DNA from: Pseudopyrenochaeta lycopersici
Lineage: Eukaryota > Ascomycota > Dothideomycetes > Pleosporales > Pseudopyrenochaetaceae
Assembly (NCBI GenBank): GCA_003313425.1
Contig: NHZP01000014.1
Span: 1,116,001 to 1,180,000, forward strand
Direction: 5' to 3'
Length of the DNA: 64,000 nt
In this document: piece after piece, positions 1-11,553 of the stretch
Layout: each line of letters begins with the position of its first letter
Numbering within the stretch: the stretch's first letter is position 1
Notes under the pieces: model-generated
The model's database searches: none
Told to the model about the DNA's origin: nothing
What the model saw: only the letters and a program-made list of their open reading frames with translations
Translations under genes and position numbers: made by a program

Positions 1-450
1 ACGGTTCGCGCGCTGCAACGGGTGACTGGGCTGCGAGGCTGAGCATGGCGTAAGGCAGCAATCAGCCAACTGCCATGATTGTTAATTTCCGACCTTCAGA
101 CCGCATCCGTAAATGGCCGGGAAACAAGCCTGGACATGGAGCACCAGGACAGAAATCGGGCTGCCTTTAGGCTGCTCCCTGTCAAACCACCACATCACCC
201 CGTGACTCGCAACCTCGAAATTAGCAGATCAAGGAGAAAACCCACAAGATTAATGTTGACATGTCATTTTTATCTACTGCACATCGTAAGCCTTTAAAAA
301 GGCGTGCACTATTACGAACCCAGATACCTATAGCGGTATGTTTTGCTCAACTACATGGGACATGCATGTCCTCCGTCATGATCATTCACTACAAGAAAGC
401 CCTATACCCTCGTAAATCTATCAAAACCTGCAAAATCATAAACCTGCCAT
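1..450. other. 3' flank of the UDP-glucose pyrophosphorylase gene
   Basis: This stretch lies past the stop codon of the minus-strand UGP gene and probably holds its 3' untranslated region. I see no convincing coding exon, RNA gene or repeat. Confidence 0.5.
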
Positions 451-2442
451 TTAGTGCTCGAGCAGTCTCAGCGAACCCTGAACAACAACATTCTCGAGAA
501 TGGACCCAGGAGGAATGTCGATGGTAGAGCCTTCTGTTGCAACAATGATCACAGTACCCTTCAGCGTGACGCCACGTCCAAGGTTGACGGGGCCAGTGAT
601 GGTAAGATGGTCAAGTTCAACAATCTTGGGGATAGATGGGATGCGCGACTGGAAGCTCGAGACCTTCTTGAAGTCGCTGCCGAGCTTGATCAGAGGTGCA
701 GGGCCGAAGCGGTTGGGGTCAATGACAAGCTGGCCGTGCTGAAGCGTGTACAGATCCGACTTGACGAGCATGAGGTCGGAGCATGTCTTGACGGGCAAGA
801 ACCGTCTCCTGGGAACGTTGACACCGTGTGCGTTCTTGAAGTGCTTGATGGCGGCACCGACAGCAGTCTCGAGCTGGAGGACTGAGATGTCGGCCTCGCC
901 CTTCTTATCGGCGGGAATCGACTTGCCGTTGGGAATAATCTCCATTGCGAGCTCGTTGGCCTCAACAACACGCTTGATGGCCCTGACGTTCATCCAGATG
1001 TTGTTGGTGTTGAAGTACTTGAACTTCTTGATAGACTTGAACTCGTTGACGTGCTCCTTGGGAACCTGGGCAATTTCGAGCAGACGAACAGAGCCCTCGT
1101 AGTCAATAATGGTTCCACCCTTGACATCAGCCTTGGTCTTGTCGGTCAACTCCATGATGTACTCGGCCTTGGAGTCAACCATGTGCTGCAAGATACGGAG
1201 ATCGACAACAGCACCCAAGTTATCAGCGTTGGAGAGGAAAATGTACTCAATGCCGCGGTCCAGGAGCTTGTCGAGCATACCAGTATTGTAGAGCGACTCA
1301 AAAACGTCACCATGGCCAGGGGGGTACCAGTTGGCAATATCAGACTGGTTCTCCTTGGGCGCGGGCAGAAGTGAGTCCTTGAGAATACGTGGGTACCTCG
1401 ACTGGTTGAATGTGAGAATGTCGATGTTGTGTCCCTCATACTTCTTGATGATGCTTGCAGTGTCGGTATCGGTGTTGAACGAGTTCATCAGGACGAAGGG
1501 CACGTTAACATCGTACGTCCGGTTGAGGTACTCAATCTGGCGCACTGACAAGTCCAAGAAGGACATGCCGTCACGAACTTCAATGACCGACTTGGGGCCG
1601 ACACAACCCATGGAGGTACCAAGACCGCCATTGAGCTTCACGACGGCCAACTTGTTCAAGTATTCGACGGCCTCGGAGTTGGCCAAATCATCGTAGGCAA
1701 CGACCTGCTCGGCTTTGGGTGGCGCGATGCGGTTCCAGTCAATGGCAGTGCCCTTGGCCTTGTCGTTCAAGTATCGTCGGAAGAGGGCGAAGAAGTTGTC
1801 CATTTCCGTCTCGAAGTACTGCAAAATTTTAGTACACGTTCCGATGACGTAATGCTGCTCTGCCTCAAAGGCGCAGATTGCTCGTGGAAGGCAATCGGCA
1901 GCTCATGTAGATTAAGACTGCCTGGGAATTGGGGTTATCGCACTCACCTTCTTCTCGGCAGGGTCCGAAACAGTGTCGGCGAGCTTGTTCAGGGCATTTC
2001 GCATTTGCGAGGCCGCAACGTTGGTGGATGTGTTTTCAAAAGCCTAGGGCGAAGGTATTCGATTAGCAAAGTTCCCATTGAATTCATCTGTTTGAACAGC
2101 AGCGAGATTGTAGAGACTAGAGTAACTCAGATACGAGGCATCACCTCGAAGTGGTGTTCGTAGACGATTCCGAATTGGCTGCTCAACGCTACTTCCCCGC
2201 AAATCGGAGCATGGCCAATTCCAAGAATGTGGCAGCTGAGCGCTGACACGAAAGGGAGCTCCACGGGCACAAAGCAGCTGCAGTTTGCGGAAAGCTGCAG
2301 TCCAAAAGCTGCAGGAACAGAAAAAGTAACTTACGACATGAGACTGGGATTTGCCATGATGGCGTTGGGAGGAGAAGCCACCCTCATCGCCGCCAGCCGC
2401 AGCGGACGGCTTCAGATGGGACGGGATTGCGCGAGATGCCAT
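451..2442 (-). CDS. ugp1: UTP-glucose-1-phosphate uridylyltransferase (UDP-glucose pyrophosphorylase)
   Basis: Makes UDP-glucose and pyrophosphate from UTP and glucose-1-phosphate in the cytosol, supplying glucan, glycogen and trehalose synthesis. Three exons are read at 2442-2335, 2043-1948 and 1818-451, all joined in phase 0 with GT-AG introns, giving 523 residues, the usual size of fungal UGPases. The nucleotide-binding signature [13 protein letters not shown] is present, followed by [16 protein letters not shown] and the C-terminal beta-helix ([17 protein letters not shown]). The small second exon (starting [11 protein letters not shown]) and the start [11 protein letters not shown] agree with the conserved fungal N-terminus, which is why the first ATG at 2442 was chosen. 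No lesions are seen. Identity is from recognised family motifs. Confidence 0.95.
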
Positions 2443-3521
2443 TGTGTATGTGTATGTGGCTGGAGAGAAGAAAGTGGGAGATGTGAAAAGCAGAGCAGGT
2501 TGAGGAAGCGGTCTGCTTAAAGGCGGGCTATCACGTCTGTGCGGTCAACGTGGGGCGAGTCGAGAGCGTGCCTGGGGCAACCAGAACTTATTCAAAAGTG
2601 AAGGGGTTTAGTGAAAGACCGGTGTGCGACTCCAGGGCATTGCGTCTTTATACGTGGCCCTTCCGACTAGCACAACGCCGCTCGAGACAAGAAAGGAAGC
2701 CTCAACCGCACCATCTTTTGGATGGCGATGACGATCCATGGGTAGGTTGCCCCTCCTGCCCTATTCTTCCCTACAGCATCCCGCCTCAAGCCTTCTTTTG
2801 ACCAAGATGCTGCATGATTCCCATCCAACACCGGCCAGGATGGCCGAAAAAGCTGCACAGAATCCAATTGAAGCCCTTGGCATGTTCACAACCTCACGAT
2901 ACAACTGTCTGTTGGGAATAAAACTCATATGGGAGCTATGGCCAAAATATCGAAAGCCCCTCGTTCTGGCCGCCACGCTAGCCTGGGGTGCGCTGTAACA
3001 TGACATAGCGCGCTCAACGACAGGCGGCGACACCCCGAAAATTCACCCAACAAACTACCCCGGAGCGAAAAAACTTAGAGAGTGGCAAACGTTGACTTTG
3101 GGCGCTCTTCTGAATGCGGAGAGGAAAGAGAAAATTGCTCGGAATCGATGCCGGAACTTGGACCCTGGGAATACGGCCTTTCATCGGAGCCAAGCGGGTC
3201 ATGTCGTGGCGCACCGCACCGCACGTTCACTCCCACGTCCGCAGGCACGTCGCTAATGGCACGTGGGGGGATCTACTAATACAAGCTGGGTATCCTCGAT
3301 AATTGTATATTCACCCCAAATCAAGCGACAATAGCTTCCCATGATTTCAATACTCGGCTGTGGCGGTCTAAGCTCTTCGAACCGCACCCTGATGTTGATC
3401 GTACACTTCACTGAGGACCATGAATATTGGACCTCAATTCAACCAGGCTACCTTGAGAACAGTCGCGCTGACATCGACTCCACCTCACCTTTATCGGAGA
3501 GGAAATGTGATGTTACTTTGC
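2443..3521. other. Intergenic region between UGP and the FolB-type gene
   Basis: About 1.1 kb that must hold the UGP promoter and the 3' flank of the FolB-type gene (both on the minus strand). Short open frames here have no recognisable protein. No repeat or RNA gene was seen. Confidence 0.4.
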
Positions 3522-4444
3522 CTAGTGTTGTCCGTTCGAATGTACAGGACGTGTTATTTCGACCGCTGGAGCATCTGCGAATGGTACGGCTAACGGCTTC
3601 TCGACCCTGAGTCTGATCCAGACATCTTGATCTTGCTCTCTCGTGAAGAACTTCTGTTTCAGCTCCTCTATTAGCCATGCGAGGAGACTCTCAATAGTTT
3701 GGAATGAGGATTCCGAAATCAGCTGTCGTACGTCAGTCTGCACCTAATGGCAATTGTCCACAAAATTACCTTGAATACAAGCGTTTCTAACTCCGCGTAA
3801 TCGTCGACTCGGTCCTCGGGCACATTCTCAAGCCATATATTGATCACAACAGGTTGCTTTTGCAGCCTTTCATTGGAATTGACGCCAATAACGCAGGGAA
3901 CGCGCAGGTTACGCAAGTATAGAACACTTGAGCGCACACCTGAATTCTCAATCGTAGAGTTGATGTAACTCACCCCGTCTCCAAACATGCTCCCTTTCAA
4001 ATAGCAGACATCTGTTTCGATGGCATAAATCGTTGTTGAGCCTGCCACTTCTCGCACACTCTGGGTAATGGAGGCTGAGAGCCCCACAGTGGATAGCCAT
4101 GCGGAATTAGCTTGAAGCTGGGCTTGTATCGCTTTGCTGAGAGTGCCATAGTGAACAGTGCTTTGATCGACCGAGTCCGTGGCCGATGCAGAGTTGAACT
4201 GTCCTCCGAGTGTCAGTGTAACACTGATAAATGTTCGTTGCTTCTTTTGACGGCCCCAGACGTCTTTTCCCGCGTTGACGACGACCTCAAGATTTCGTAT
4301 AATGATCTTGTCGTAGTGTCCACTTCGAGCAACCTCTGCATCCCACTGAGTTTGACGGACCGATTGGGGGGGCATAACGTTGGTACTCGCTGAAGTTATG
4401 ATATCTTGACCAGATACGTTTCTATTCCTGTGTGAATCCTTCAA
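3522..4444 (-). CDS. Dihydroneopterin aldolase/epimerase (FolB)-domain protein, two tandem domains
   Basis: Two exons, 4444-3770 and 3722-3522, joined in phase 0 to give 291 residues. The first half has the FolB start DKIIIRNLEVVVNAGKDVWG and the second half restarts with VLYLRNLRVPCVIGVNSNER, so the protein appears to be two FolB-type halves in tandem. FolB enzymes convert 7,8-dihydroneopterin in folate synthesis. In fungi that activity normally sits in a trifunctional protein with HPPK and DHPS domains; neither follows here, so this is a stand-alone FolB protein whose substrate is uncertain. The exact start is not proven; the ATG at 4444 was used because the domain begins about 45 residues later. 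Confidence 0.8.
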
Positions 4445-4837
4445 TAAATTGAGCTAAACACTGTCTTTAGTATATGGGCAAGAATGAAGCGCTACACACA
4501 TAATTAGCTTAAAAAACCAGCAATTGTAGGGTAATTTGGAAGTTTGGAAAATTACAAGGCATACACTACATTTCCAAGAAATCCATATATCGGCCGTGCA
4601 CGCGTCTTGGAAAGGGCTGAAGGGCAGGAGGGCACTCACCAAAGGTGCCGAAGGAGTCGTGCGGGGCTCGATTTGGAGGTGGGCTGTCGCCCTTCAGCTT
4701 CGACGCACGGACAAGCAATCGAAGTTTCTAGCTCCAAATGCCAAACATTTATGCTCCTCGCTACCCGTTGCCTGCTTGACATCAAGAGTCGCAGCTAATT
4801 TTCTGATACCCACCCCATTCACAATTTAGGTATCAAC
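4445..4837. other. Divergent promoter region between the FolB-type gene and STI1
   Basis: The FolB-type gene and STI1 point away from each other across about 390 bases, so both promoters must lie here. A candidate heat-shock element is listed separately. Nothing else was recognised. Confidence 0.5.
4719..4731 (+). promoter_or_regulatory. Candidate heat-shock element upstream of STI1
   Basis: The sequence contains GAAGTTTC, an inverted pair of nGAAn/nTTCn units, followed by a weak third unit, about 110 bases before the STI1 ATG. STI1 genes are classic targets of heat-shock factor, so the location fits. The match is short and could be chance. Confidence 0.35.
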
Positions 4838-6796
4838 ATGGCGGACGCACTAAAAGCGGAAGGCAACAAGCTCTTCGCCGCGAAGAAGTTCGAGGAGTCC
4901 ATGTAAGCTCCCCGCCGGTCCAACCTCAATGGAGAATATATTAACATAGCACAGCGAGAAATTCTCACAAGCTATCGAGCTTGACCCCTCGAATCACGTC
5001 CTCTACTCGAATCGCTCAGGCGCATATGCCTCACTGAAAGACTGGAAGAAGGCTTTGGAGGATGCGACCAAGACTACAGAAATCAAGCCTGATTGGGCAA
5101 AAGGCTGGGGACGCAAAGGCACAGCGCTGCATGGCGAGGGTGATTTGGGTATGTCATGAATAACTTCTGGTAAGATTTCGCGCTAACAGCGTACAGTGGG
5201 AGCCACAGATGCGTTTGAGGAAGCCCTCAAGCTAGACCCAAACAACGCTCAAGCGAAATCAGGCCTCGATGCCGTCAAGCGCGCCATAGAAGCCGAAGCT
5301 AATGAAGATGGATTCTCGAGTGACCCCTCAGCAGGTCTTGGTGGCATGTTCAGCGACCCGAACATGATCCAGAAGCTCGCCAGCAACCCAAAGACGGCTC
5401 CACTTCTTGCTGACGCTGAGTTCATGGGCAAGCTGCAGCAGCTAAAGACCAACCCGAACTTGGTCGGCCAGTTTATGCAAGATCCACGCTTCATGCAAGT
5501 CATGGGCGTCCTGCTAGGCATTGACATGCAATTTGGTGGTCCTGGTGCTGGAGGACCAAGCGGGGCACCGCCTAGGGAAGCCGAGGAGGACGTTGAAATG
5601 CCCGATGCACGACCGACACCAACAGAGCAGCCTAAGACACCGGAACCTGAGCCTGTACCAGAGCCGGTGGAGGAGACGGAGGAGGAGAAGGCCGCAAAAG
5701 AAGCCAAAGCCAAAGCAGACGAGCTGAAGAAGAAGGGCACAGAGTTTTACAAGAAGCGACAATTTGACGAGGCGATCGAGAATTACAGCAAGGCTTGGGA
5801 GCTTCACAAAGATATTGCCTATAAGACGAACCTCGGAGCGGCAAAATTTGAAAAGGGTGATTATCAAGGTTGCATTGAGGCATGCCAGGCGGCTGTTGAG
5901 TATGGTCGTGAGATTCTCGCCGACTTCAAGATTATTGCCAAGTAAGTGGCATCCGATACTTCGACGAACACGGTTGCTAACACAGTGCAGGGCATTCGCT
6001 CGAATCGGCACCGCATACGAGAAGCTAGGCGATCTTCCCAATGCCATTCTCTACTACCAGAAAGCCCAGACCGAGCACCGCACACCCGAAGTCCTTGCTA
6101 AGCTCCGAGCTGCTGAGAAGGCTAAGATCAAGCAAGAGAAGGAATCGTACATCAACCCCGAAGAGGCCGAAAAGGCACGCGAGCTTGGTAATGCAAAGTT
6201 CAAGGAGTCGGACTGGCCAGCTGCTGTCGAGGCATACTCCGAGATGATCAAGCGCGCACCAGATGACCCCCGAGGATACTCGAATCGTGCCGCCTGCTTC
6301 ATTAAGCTTCTTGAATTCCCTTCAGCAGTTCAGGATTGCGATGAAGCCATCAAGCGTGATCCCGGTTTTATCCGAGCTTATTTGCGCAAAGCTCAAGCAT
6401 ATTTCACCATGCGCGAGTACAACAAGTGTATCAATGTGTGCGCAGAGGCCCTGGAGCACGACAAGGACGGCAAGAACACCCGGGAGATCCAGCAGCAGGA
6501 GACCAAGGCTCTACAGGCACAGTATTCTGCACGTGAGGGTGAGACCGAGCAACAGACTATGGAGCGTATTCAGCGAGATCCAGAGGTAAGTACATATACT
6601 CTCTTTTTTTTAAATCAAGTGACTGTGCTAACATAAACTGTAGATTACGGGCATTCTACAAGATCCCATTATGCAAAGCATTTTGCAGCAAGCCAAGGAT
6701 GACCCAGCTGCTCTGCAAGAACATCTCAAGAACCCTGGTATTCGTTCGAAGATTCAGAAGCTGGTACATGCTGGTGTCATCCGCATGGGACGGTGA
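4838..6796 (+). CDS. sti1: Hsp70/Hsp90 co-chaperone STI1 (Hop)
   Basis: Adaptor that passes client proteins from Hsp70 to Hsp90. Five exons (4838-4902, 4955-5148, 5197-5941, 5991-6585, 6644-6796) join in phase to 583 residues, normal for fungal STI1. An N-terminal TPR block begins [23 protein letters not shown] domain follows with the [18 protein letters not shown] stretch, then an acidic proline-rich linker, two further TPR blocks and a C-terminal DP domain ending GVIRMGR just before TGA. That TGA overlaps a possible donor (GGTGAGT), but the protein end matches the family. The gene is divergent from the FolB-type gene and may be heat-inducible. Confidence 0.95.
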
Positions 6797-7439
6797 GTAG
6801 TGGACGAGTATACTAGATTTCTGAAACTTCCGCATATGCTGCCAATATCACTTTTTTTTTGGAGCAGATGAAGATGCCGTCATCAAAATATTTTACGACT
6901 CCAAGATCATGATAACCGCAAACTCAATTCCTTCTTTGTTAATAGTCGATTCTGCATAGCGTGTACGTAGTCCAATGACAATGTCGGTATTATCAGTCGT
7001 CAATTCTCCACTCTGTGAGGTGGTACAATCGAGCACTTAGACAATGTGCATGTTTGAAGACATCATTGTATTGGTTGGATGTCGTCTTAGTAACTCTGAA
7101 AGGCTATGCAGGGGTACAAAATTGCGTTATAATGTGTCGTGGCAAACACAGCTGCCTTCGGGGTGCAATGTGGCAAGAAGCTAATCTCGTGGCAAGAATA
7201 AGGCAGCGTAAGAAGGTGAATGGGTGAACGAAACACTTGAGGGGTTTCAAGCTTTTACGTCAGACCAATCAAGACTCGAGGCGGTCGATATGTCATCGCC
7301 AAGCTCTCACACCCGATGCTTCAGGTTTGCCGTCAGCTATTTGCTCCCGACTTCTCGAGCATGTTCTTCATGAACATTCAAATTGCCTCTGGGCTTCAAG
7401 GAAGACTCTGGTTTAATCCCGACACAGCACGCCTTGAAT
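6797..7439. other. Intergenic region between STI1 and the bZIP gene
   Basis: STI1 3' flank and bZIP upstream region. A T-rich tract lies near 6850. No gene or repeat is recognised. Confidence 0.4.
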
Positions 7440-8252
7440 ATGCCATCGTCAGTAACAACAAGCGCCTCACCGGCATCCACGTCATCTGAAGGTACATATG
7501 TACGTCGCAAATCACGCGTCTCAGCCGAGCACACGTTAAGCCGAGTACGGGAGAACCAAAGAAGACACCGCGCACGACAAAAAGACCACGTCGTATCTCT
7601 AGAACGGAAACTGGCTGAGACGGAAAAGCTACTTGCGGAGGCGAGGGTAGAGATCGCTGCGCTTAAGGCAGAGCAAGCAGCCGCAAATGCAATCTGTCGA
7701 CTTAATCAAATGACGGCATCAGAGGGGCTAGATTCAGAGGGGAGTCCGGGAAACAGCATGATAGATGCAGAAGGTGCAAGTGAAATGAAGCAGTCGGAGC
7801 TGGCATCTGTGCAACAAAACGGCGACCCACATTTGGACTACCCTCAAGTCGACATTCCCGACCTTTCCTTCCTAGGCGACGCCATCTCACCCACGTTCAT
7901 AGAAGCAATCACCAATGCACAACTGTCGCTTGCTCTCCCTCCAGAGACTGATCCACTCAACGGCCCACCACCGTGTTGCTCTGATCCCCCAAGCTCACCA
8001 CCCGCCGATGAGCCGACGGACCCGGAATGTTCAACATGCAAGATGAGGCCGCCGCCCGATCCATCTGAGAGCACGACACTTTGTGCGCAGGCGTATGTCA
8101 TGATCTCGCAACAGAATTTCCGCAACCTGGATCCGGAGACAATCAGGCTATGGTTGGCACAGGGGCTGAGAAGGGCCCAACGCGAAGGAGAAGGCTGCCG
8201 AGTCGAGAACGGGGCGCTGTTGAGATTGTTGGACTATATCAGCGGTTTGTGA
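7440..8252 (+). CDS. bZIP transcription factor with C-terminal cysteine cluster
   Basis: Single-exon model of 270 residues. The basic region is near residues 34-50 (RVRENQRRHRARQKDH, fungal AP-1/Yap-like RENQRR signature) and runs directly into a leucine-zipper heptad region (residues about 53-80). A proline-rich middle follows with CC and CSTC cysteines (bases about 7970-8050). The C-terminus (AYVMISQQNFRNLD onward) resembles the conserved tail of fungal bZIP regulators often found near metabolic clusters. The frame is open further upstream without another ATG, so the ATG at 7440 was used. It lies 476 bases before an arsenite methyltransferase on the same strand. DNA targets are unknown. Confidence 0.8.
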   Translation: MPSSVTTSASPASTSSEGTYVRRKSRVSAEHTLSRVRENQRRHRARQKDHVVSLERKLAETEKLLAEARVEIAALKAEQAAANAICRLNQMTASEGLDSEGSPGNSMIDAEGASEMKQSELASVQQNGDPHLDYPQVDIPDLSFLGDAISPTFIEAITNAQLSLALPPETDPLNGPPPCCSDPPSSPPADEPTDPECSTCKMRPPPDPSESTTLCAQAYVMISQQNFRNLDPETIRLWLAQGLRRAQREGEGCRVENGALLRLLDYISGL

Positions 8253-8728
8253 GAAGGGTCACGATCAAAATCGACGTACAGACTTTTGCTTTTTCGGCGT
8301 ATGAGACTATTGGGAGTCACTCAAACATATCTGCAGCACATTCCCTTTTCTTCTCTAGCCATACCCCATCATTTAGGATTTCAAGCGTTCAATAAATGAA
8401 TCCACAGATCAGCAATCCTGAACTTTAATAAAGATAATAGCGAACTTGAGCAGTGTAAATTATTCTCCTGTGACCCTTGCTCTGCCCGTTTTTACCCTCC
8501 CACCCGGCTTTACATGAATCTATAGTCTCTTCTTTTTTCCATCGTAATGCACGGCGAGATAAGCAATGATTGCGAATATTAATGCGGGGAAACTGCCATG
8601 CGGGGCTAAAGAGTGACATATCGAGCACTGCACTGTTGCCTTTTAACATCTGCTGATCAATTCGCTTAGCAGCCACCACTGCCTTTCGAATTGTTGATCT
8701 GGCTGTAGATATAACAGATAATCCTATA
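8253..8728. other. Intergenic region between the bZIP gene and arsM
   Basis: About 480 bases containing the bZIP 3' flank and the promoter of the methyltransferase gene. I see no further gene. Confidence 0.4.
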
Positions 8729-9725
8729 ATGGACTCAGCAACAATCTATGAGAATGTACGGTCTCGTTACAGCGCTACAGCACGTGCTGAAACATCTTCT
8801 CATTATGCGAAAGCCGTTGCGCAAGCATTTGGATACTCTGCCGACGAACTAGCCTCTATACCAAGCGACTCCAACCTTGGTCTCAGCTGTGGTAATCCAA
8901 TAGCACTTGCAAACTTGAAAGAAGGCGAAACTGTGATTGATTTAGGCTCTGGCGCGGGATTTGATGTATTCCTTGCAGCCAAAAAGGTCGGGGAGAGTGG
9001 AAGGGCAGTTGGCGTGGACATGAATGAAGTAGGTTCAAAGCATAACTAAGTCAGGTCGTAATAAAGTTGACCAGTTATTAGGATATGCTCAAGAAAGCCC
9101 GCCTCAATGCTTCTAAAACTGGTATCACCAATGTAGCTTTTATAGAGTCACGCATCACCGCAATTGACTTTCCTGCTTCATCAGCGGACGTCATCATTTC
9201 AAATTGTGTCATCAACCTCGTACCTCATGAAGAGAAGCATCTCGTCTTCAAAGAAATGCACCGCATACTCAAACCAGGTGGTAGAGTTGCCGTATCGGAT
9301 ATCCTCACCAAGAAACCACTCCCGGAGAATTTGAAGACAAACGTAGCGTTATACGTTGGCTGTGTGGCTGGTGCCAGTAGCAGGGAAGAATACGAAGAGT
9401 GGCTAAAGCAAGCCGGGTTTGAGGATGTGCTGGTCGTGGACGCAGGGAGCAATTTAAATGTGTACACGCAAGACGGAGCAAATATCGGATGCTGTTCAGA
9501 TGTCAAGGAACCTGCTGAGGTTGAGCCAGCGAAAATGCAGTCTTGTTGTGGTGGACAGCAGAATTCTGATGATGGAGTTGCTGAAGACATGAAGAGGGAT
9601 TTGCGCGACTTGAATCTAAATGAGTGGGCTGGTATGCGAACCCATCAAATTCTCCAAAGTATCTGATAGGCCGAGAAAGCTAACTTGTCTTAGGATCATT
9701 CAAAGTTTTCGCCATCAAAAATTGA
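8729..9725 (+). CDS. arsM: Arsenite S-adenosylmethionine methyltransferase
   Basis: Methylates arsenite with S-adenosylmethionine as part of arsenic detoxification. Three exons (8729-9028, 9082-9631, 9694-9725) give 293 residues. The last exon adds only the final residues (SFKVFAIKN), a usual end of this family. The SAM-binding motif DLGSGAGFD is near residue 71. The conserved cysteines lie in LGLSCGNP (C54), SNCVINL and GCVAGA, the arsenic-binding trio of ArsM/AS3MT enzymes. CC pairs occur near the C-terminus (GCCSD, SCCGG), as in many ArsM proteins. The first intron (9029-9081) separates VGVDMNE from DMLKKAR. Confidence 0.9.
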
Positions 9726-10122
9726 TGGTACTGCAACTGGGTGCTGCAACCAGCTGATGTTGAGTCATTTGGCCTTTTACAAAAGTGGTCTTTATGAACC
9801 GAAACGAAGTATACTTTAACAATTAAAACCTGTTTCCCCCATCTCAGAGGTTAAATGTCGACTCTATCATATAGAATGCTGGCAAAGCACGTGCGCATAT
9901 CCCTACTTACCCGTGTAGACTTCGGTGCACCCGACGGCACTGATAAACAAGTCCTTCAAAATGCCTTTACTCATTCACCATTCGAATTAATGTCTGTTAC
10001 CGCAGTTTATATACTCGCATTACGCTCATACCGAATCGTTATTCTCCAATATTGTGAACATTCCTCATTAGAGACTACGGATGTAGGCAATGTAAATACC
10101 GAAACTTACTGTTTGTCAGTAC
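9726..10122. other. Convergent 3' region between arsM and the lipase gene
   Basis: The two genes converge here, so this is shared 3' flank. Nothing else is recognised. Confidence 0.4.
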
Positions 10123-11553
10123 TTATGCTGCATATGACCTCAGCGCTGGCTCAGTCAACATCTTCTCCGGATACGAAAACAACAACACCGCTGCCACAGG
10201 AATTAGCCCACTCGTGGCAATGACATCATCTAAATCCAGTCCACGCGCTGCATACGAGTTGCATACACTAGGAACATCTATCCTGCTCAGACTTCCAGGG
10301 CCGTCATTATTTAGCGCGTCTACAATCAACGCATATGTAAGGGGATTGAACAGAACCCCTGCGTGCCCGTAAAATGCACCCCCAGGACGACCGGCACATC
10401 GGACTTGGACTTCATTATTCAATACGCCGACACCACGAGCGCCTTTAAGGAAAGCACTAGCCGCAGTGCCTTGTTGTGGTTCGACAATCTCATCAAAAAA
10501 GCCTGAGTAGAAGGTTGTTGTGGGTACGTATGCTGAATCACCGCCGTCGGCTCTCAGTCGGCTCACGTAGCGAGATGTAGCGTCTTGTTGCACAACGCTC
10601 GGGGCGCAAGCGTTGAGGCCTACGGCGCTGGTTGCAGGCAAACATAAAACGTTGGCAAGCACCGTACCCTTAAAGTCTGCGCTTACGGGTAGGAAGTCGG
10701 CCACTACTTTGCGAGTGGATGGCCAGTACTTGAAGACCCACTGTGTGTCAAGACTGCCTTGCGACCAGGAGATGATGGCGATATTTTCGCTATTCTTGGG
10801 TACAGCTGATATGTAATTGATGGCATACGCGATGTACTCGCTGTTCGTTTGGGCATCAGCTAGCATGGCTCCCGGAATGTTCAGCCATACCGGATCAGCA
10901 TAGCTCTTTCCTGTCAAAAGTTTCCGGATGTTGTTCCCGAAAACTGAGCCACCATATGAACCTGTTCCAGGAACGAAAATCACGGGCCTTTTGTCACCAT
11001 ATGTGAAGCCTGAGGGGATATAAATCGCTTTACGAAGAGCATCTTCAGATAGCGAGAATGGCGCATCGGCAGGATCTTTCGTGGGAAAAATCATTGACGA
11101 GGGCTTGGGATTATTGTTGTCGATGCTATTCTCACCAAATGGTAGGCCGCCGTTCAAAGCTGTGCTCAGTGTTCCATCGAGCACTAAACCATTGGCAACT
11201 TGTGTAGCAACAGCCTGAAAGAAATCCTCCGGCGTCGTTGGGCTGGCCCAGATGTTTGACTGTCGCGAGACACAGCCCGCGATGTCTGTTGGTCGTGATA
11301 CCGGCGTGATTTTAATCAATGCATTGGCAACAGCAATTGGATGTTTCGCCGCAACAGCAGCCTGTACATCTTGGAGAGAATCGTTGACTTTGCCGAGTAA
11401 GCCGGCGAGTAATTGTCGTTCTTTTATTAACTCTGCATTTTCGAGAGGAAGCGCACGTCCTGGTTCCGAGAGGCCTACGGGTGCGGGTGTCGGTACAGCG
11501 AAAGTAAGGGGGAGAAGACCCAAAAGGACTCGGGGAGGGATGGCAAAACGCAT
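10123..11553 (-). CDS. Secreted lipase B-like serine hydrolase (CalB family)
   Basis: One exon of 476 residues. A hydrophobic signal peptide spans residues 1 to about 20 (LLGLLPLTFA, likely cut near AVPTPAP), so the enzyme should be secreted and probably hydrolyses esters outside the cell. The oxyanion region VIFVPGTGSYGG, the nucleophile in SWSQGS (Ser264), the acid in GFFDEIVEPQ and the histidine in FYGHAGVLFNP match the Candida antarctica lipase B family. An extra N-terminal block of roughly 150 residues precedes the hydrolase core, as in filamentous-fungal members. Cysteines are present for disulfides. The natural substrate is not shown by the sequence. Confidence 0.85.
   Translation of the reverse strand: MRFAIPPRVLLGLLPLTFAVPTPAPVGLSEPGRALPLENAELIKERQLLAGLLGKVNDSLQDVQAAVAAKHPIAVANALIKITPVSRPTDIAGCVSRQSNIWASPTTPEDFFQAVATQVANGLVLDGTLSTALNGGLPFGENSIDNNNPKPSSMIFPTKDPADAPFSLSEDALRKAIYIPSGFTYGDKRPVIFVPGTGSYGGSVFGNNIRKLLTGKSYADPVWLNIPGAMLADAQTNSEYIAYAINYISAVPKNSENIAIISWSQGSLDTQWVFKYWPSTRKVVADFLPVSADFKGTVLANVLCLPATSAVGLNACAPSVVQQDATSRYVSRLRADGGDSAYVPTTTFYSGFFDEIVEPQQGTAASAFLKGARGVGVLNNEVQVRCAGRPGGAFYGHAGVLFNPLTYALIVDALNNDGPGSLSRIDVPSVCNSYAARGLDLDDVIATSGLIPVAAVLLFSYPEKMLTEPALRSYAA

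Noticed and set aside
454..1696. Several plus-strand open frames inside the UGP gene
   Set aside because: They lie opposite a well-conserved coding exon and have no recognisable protein.
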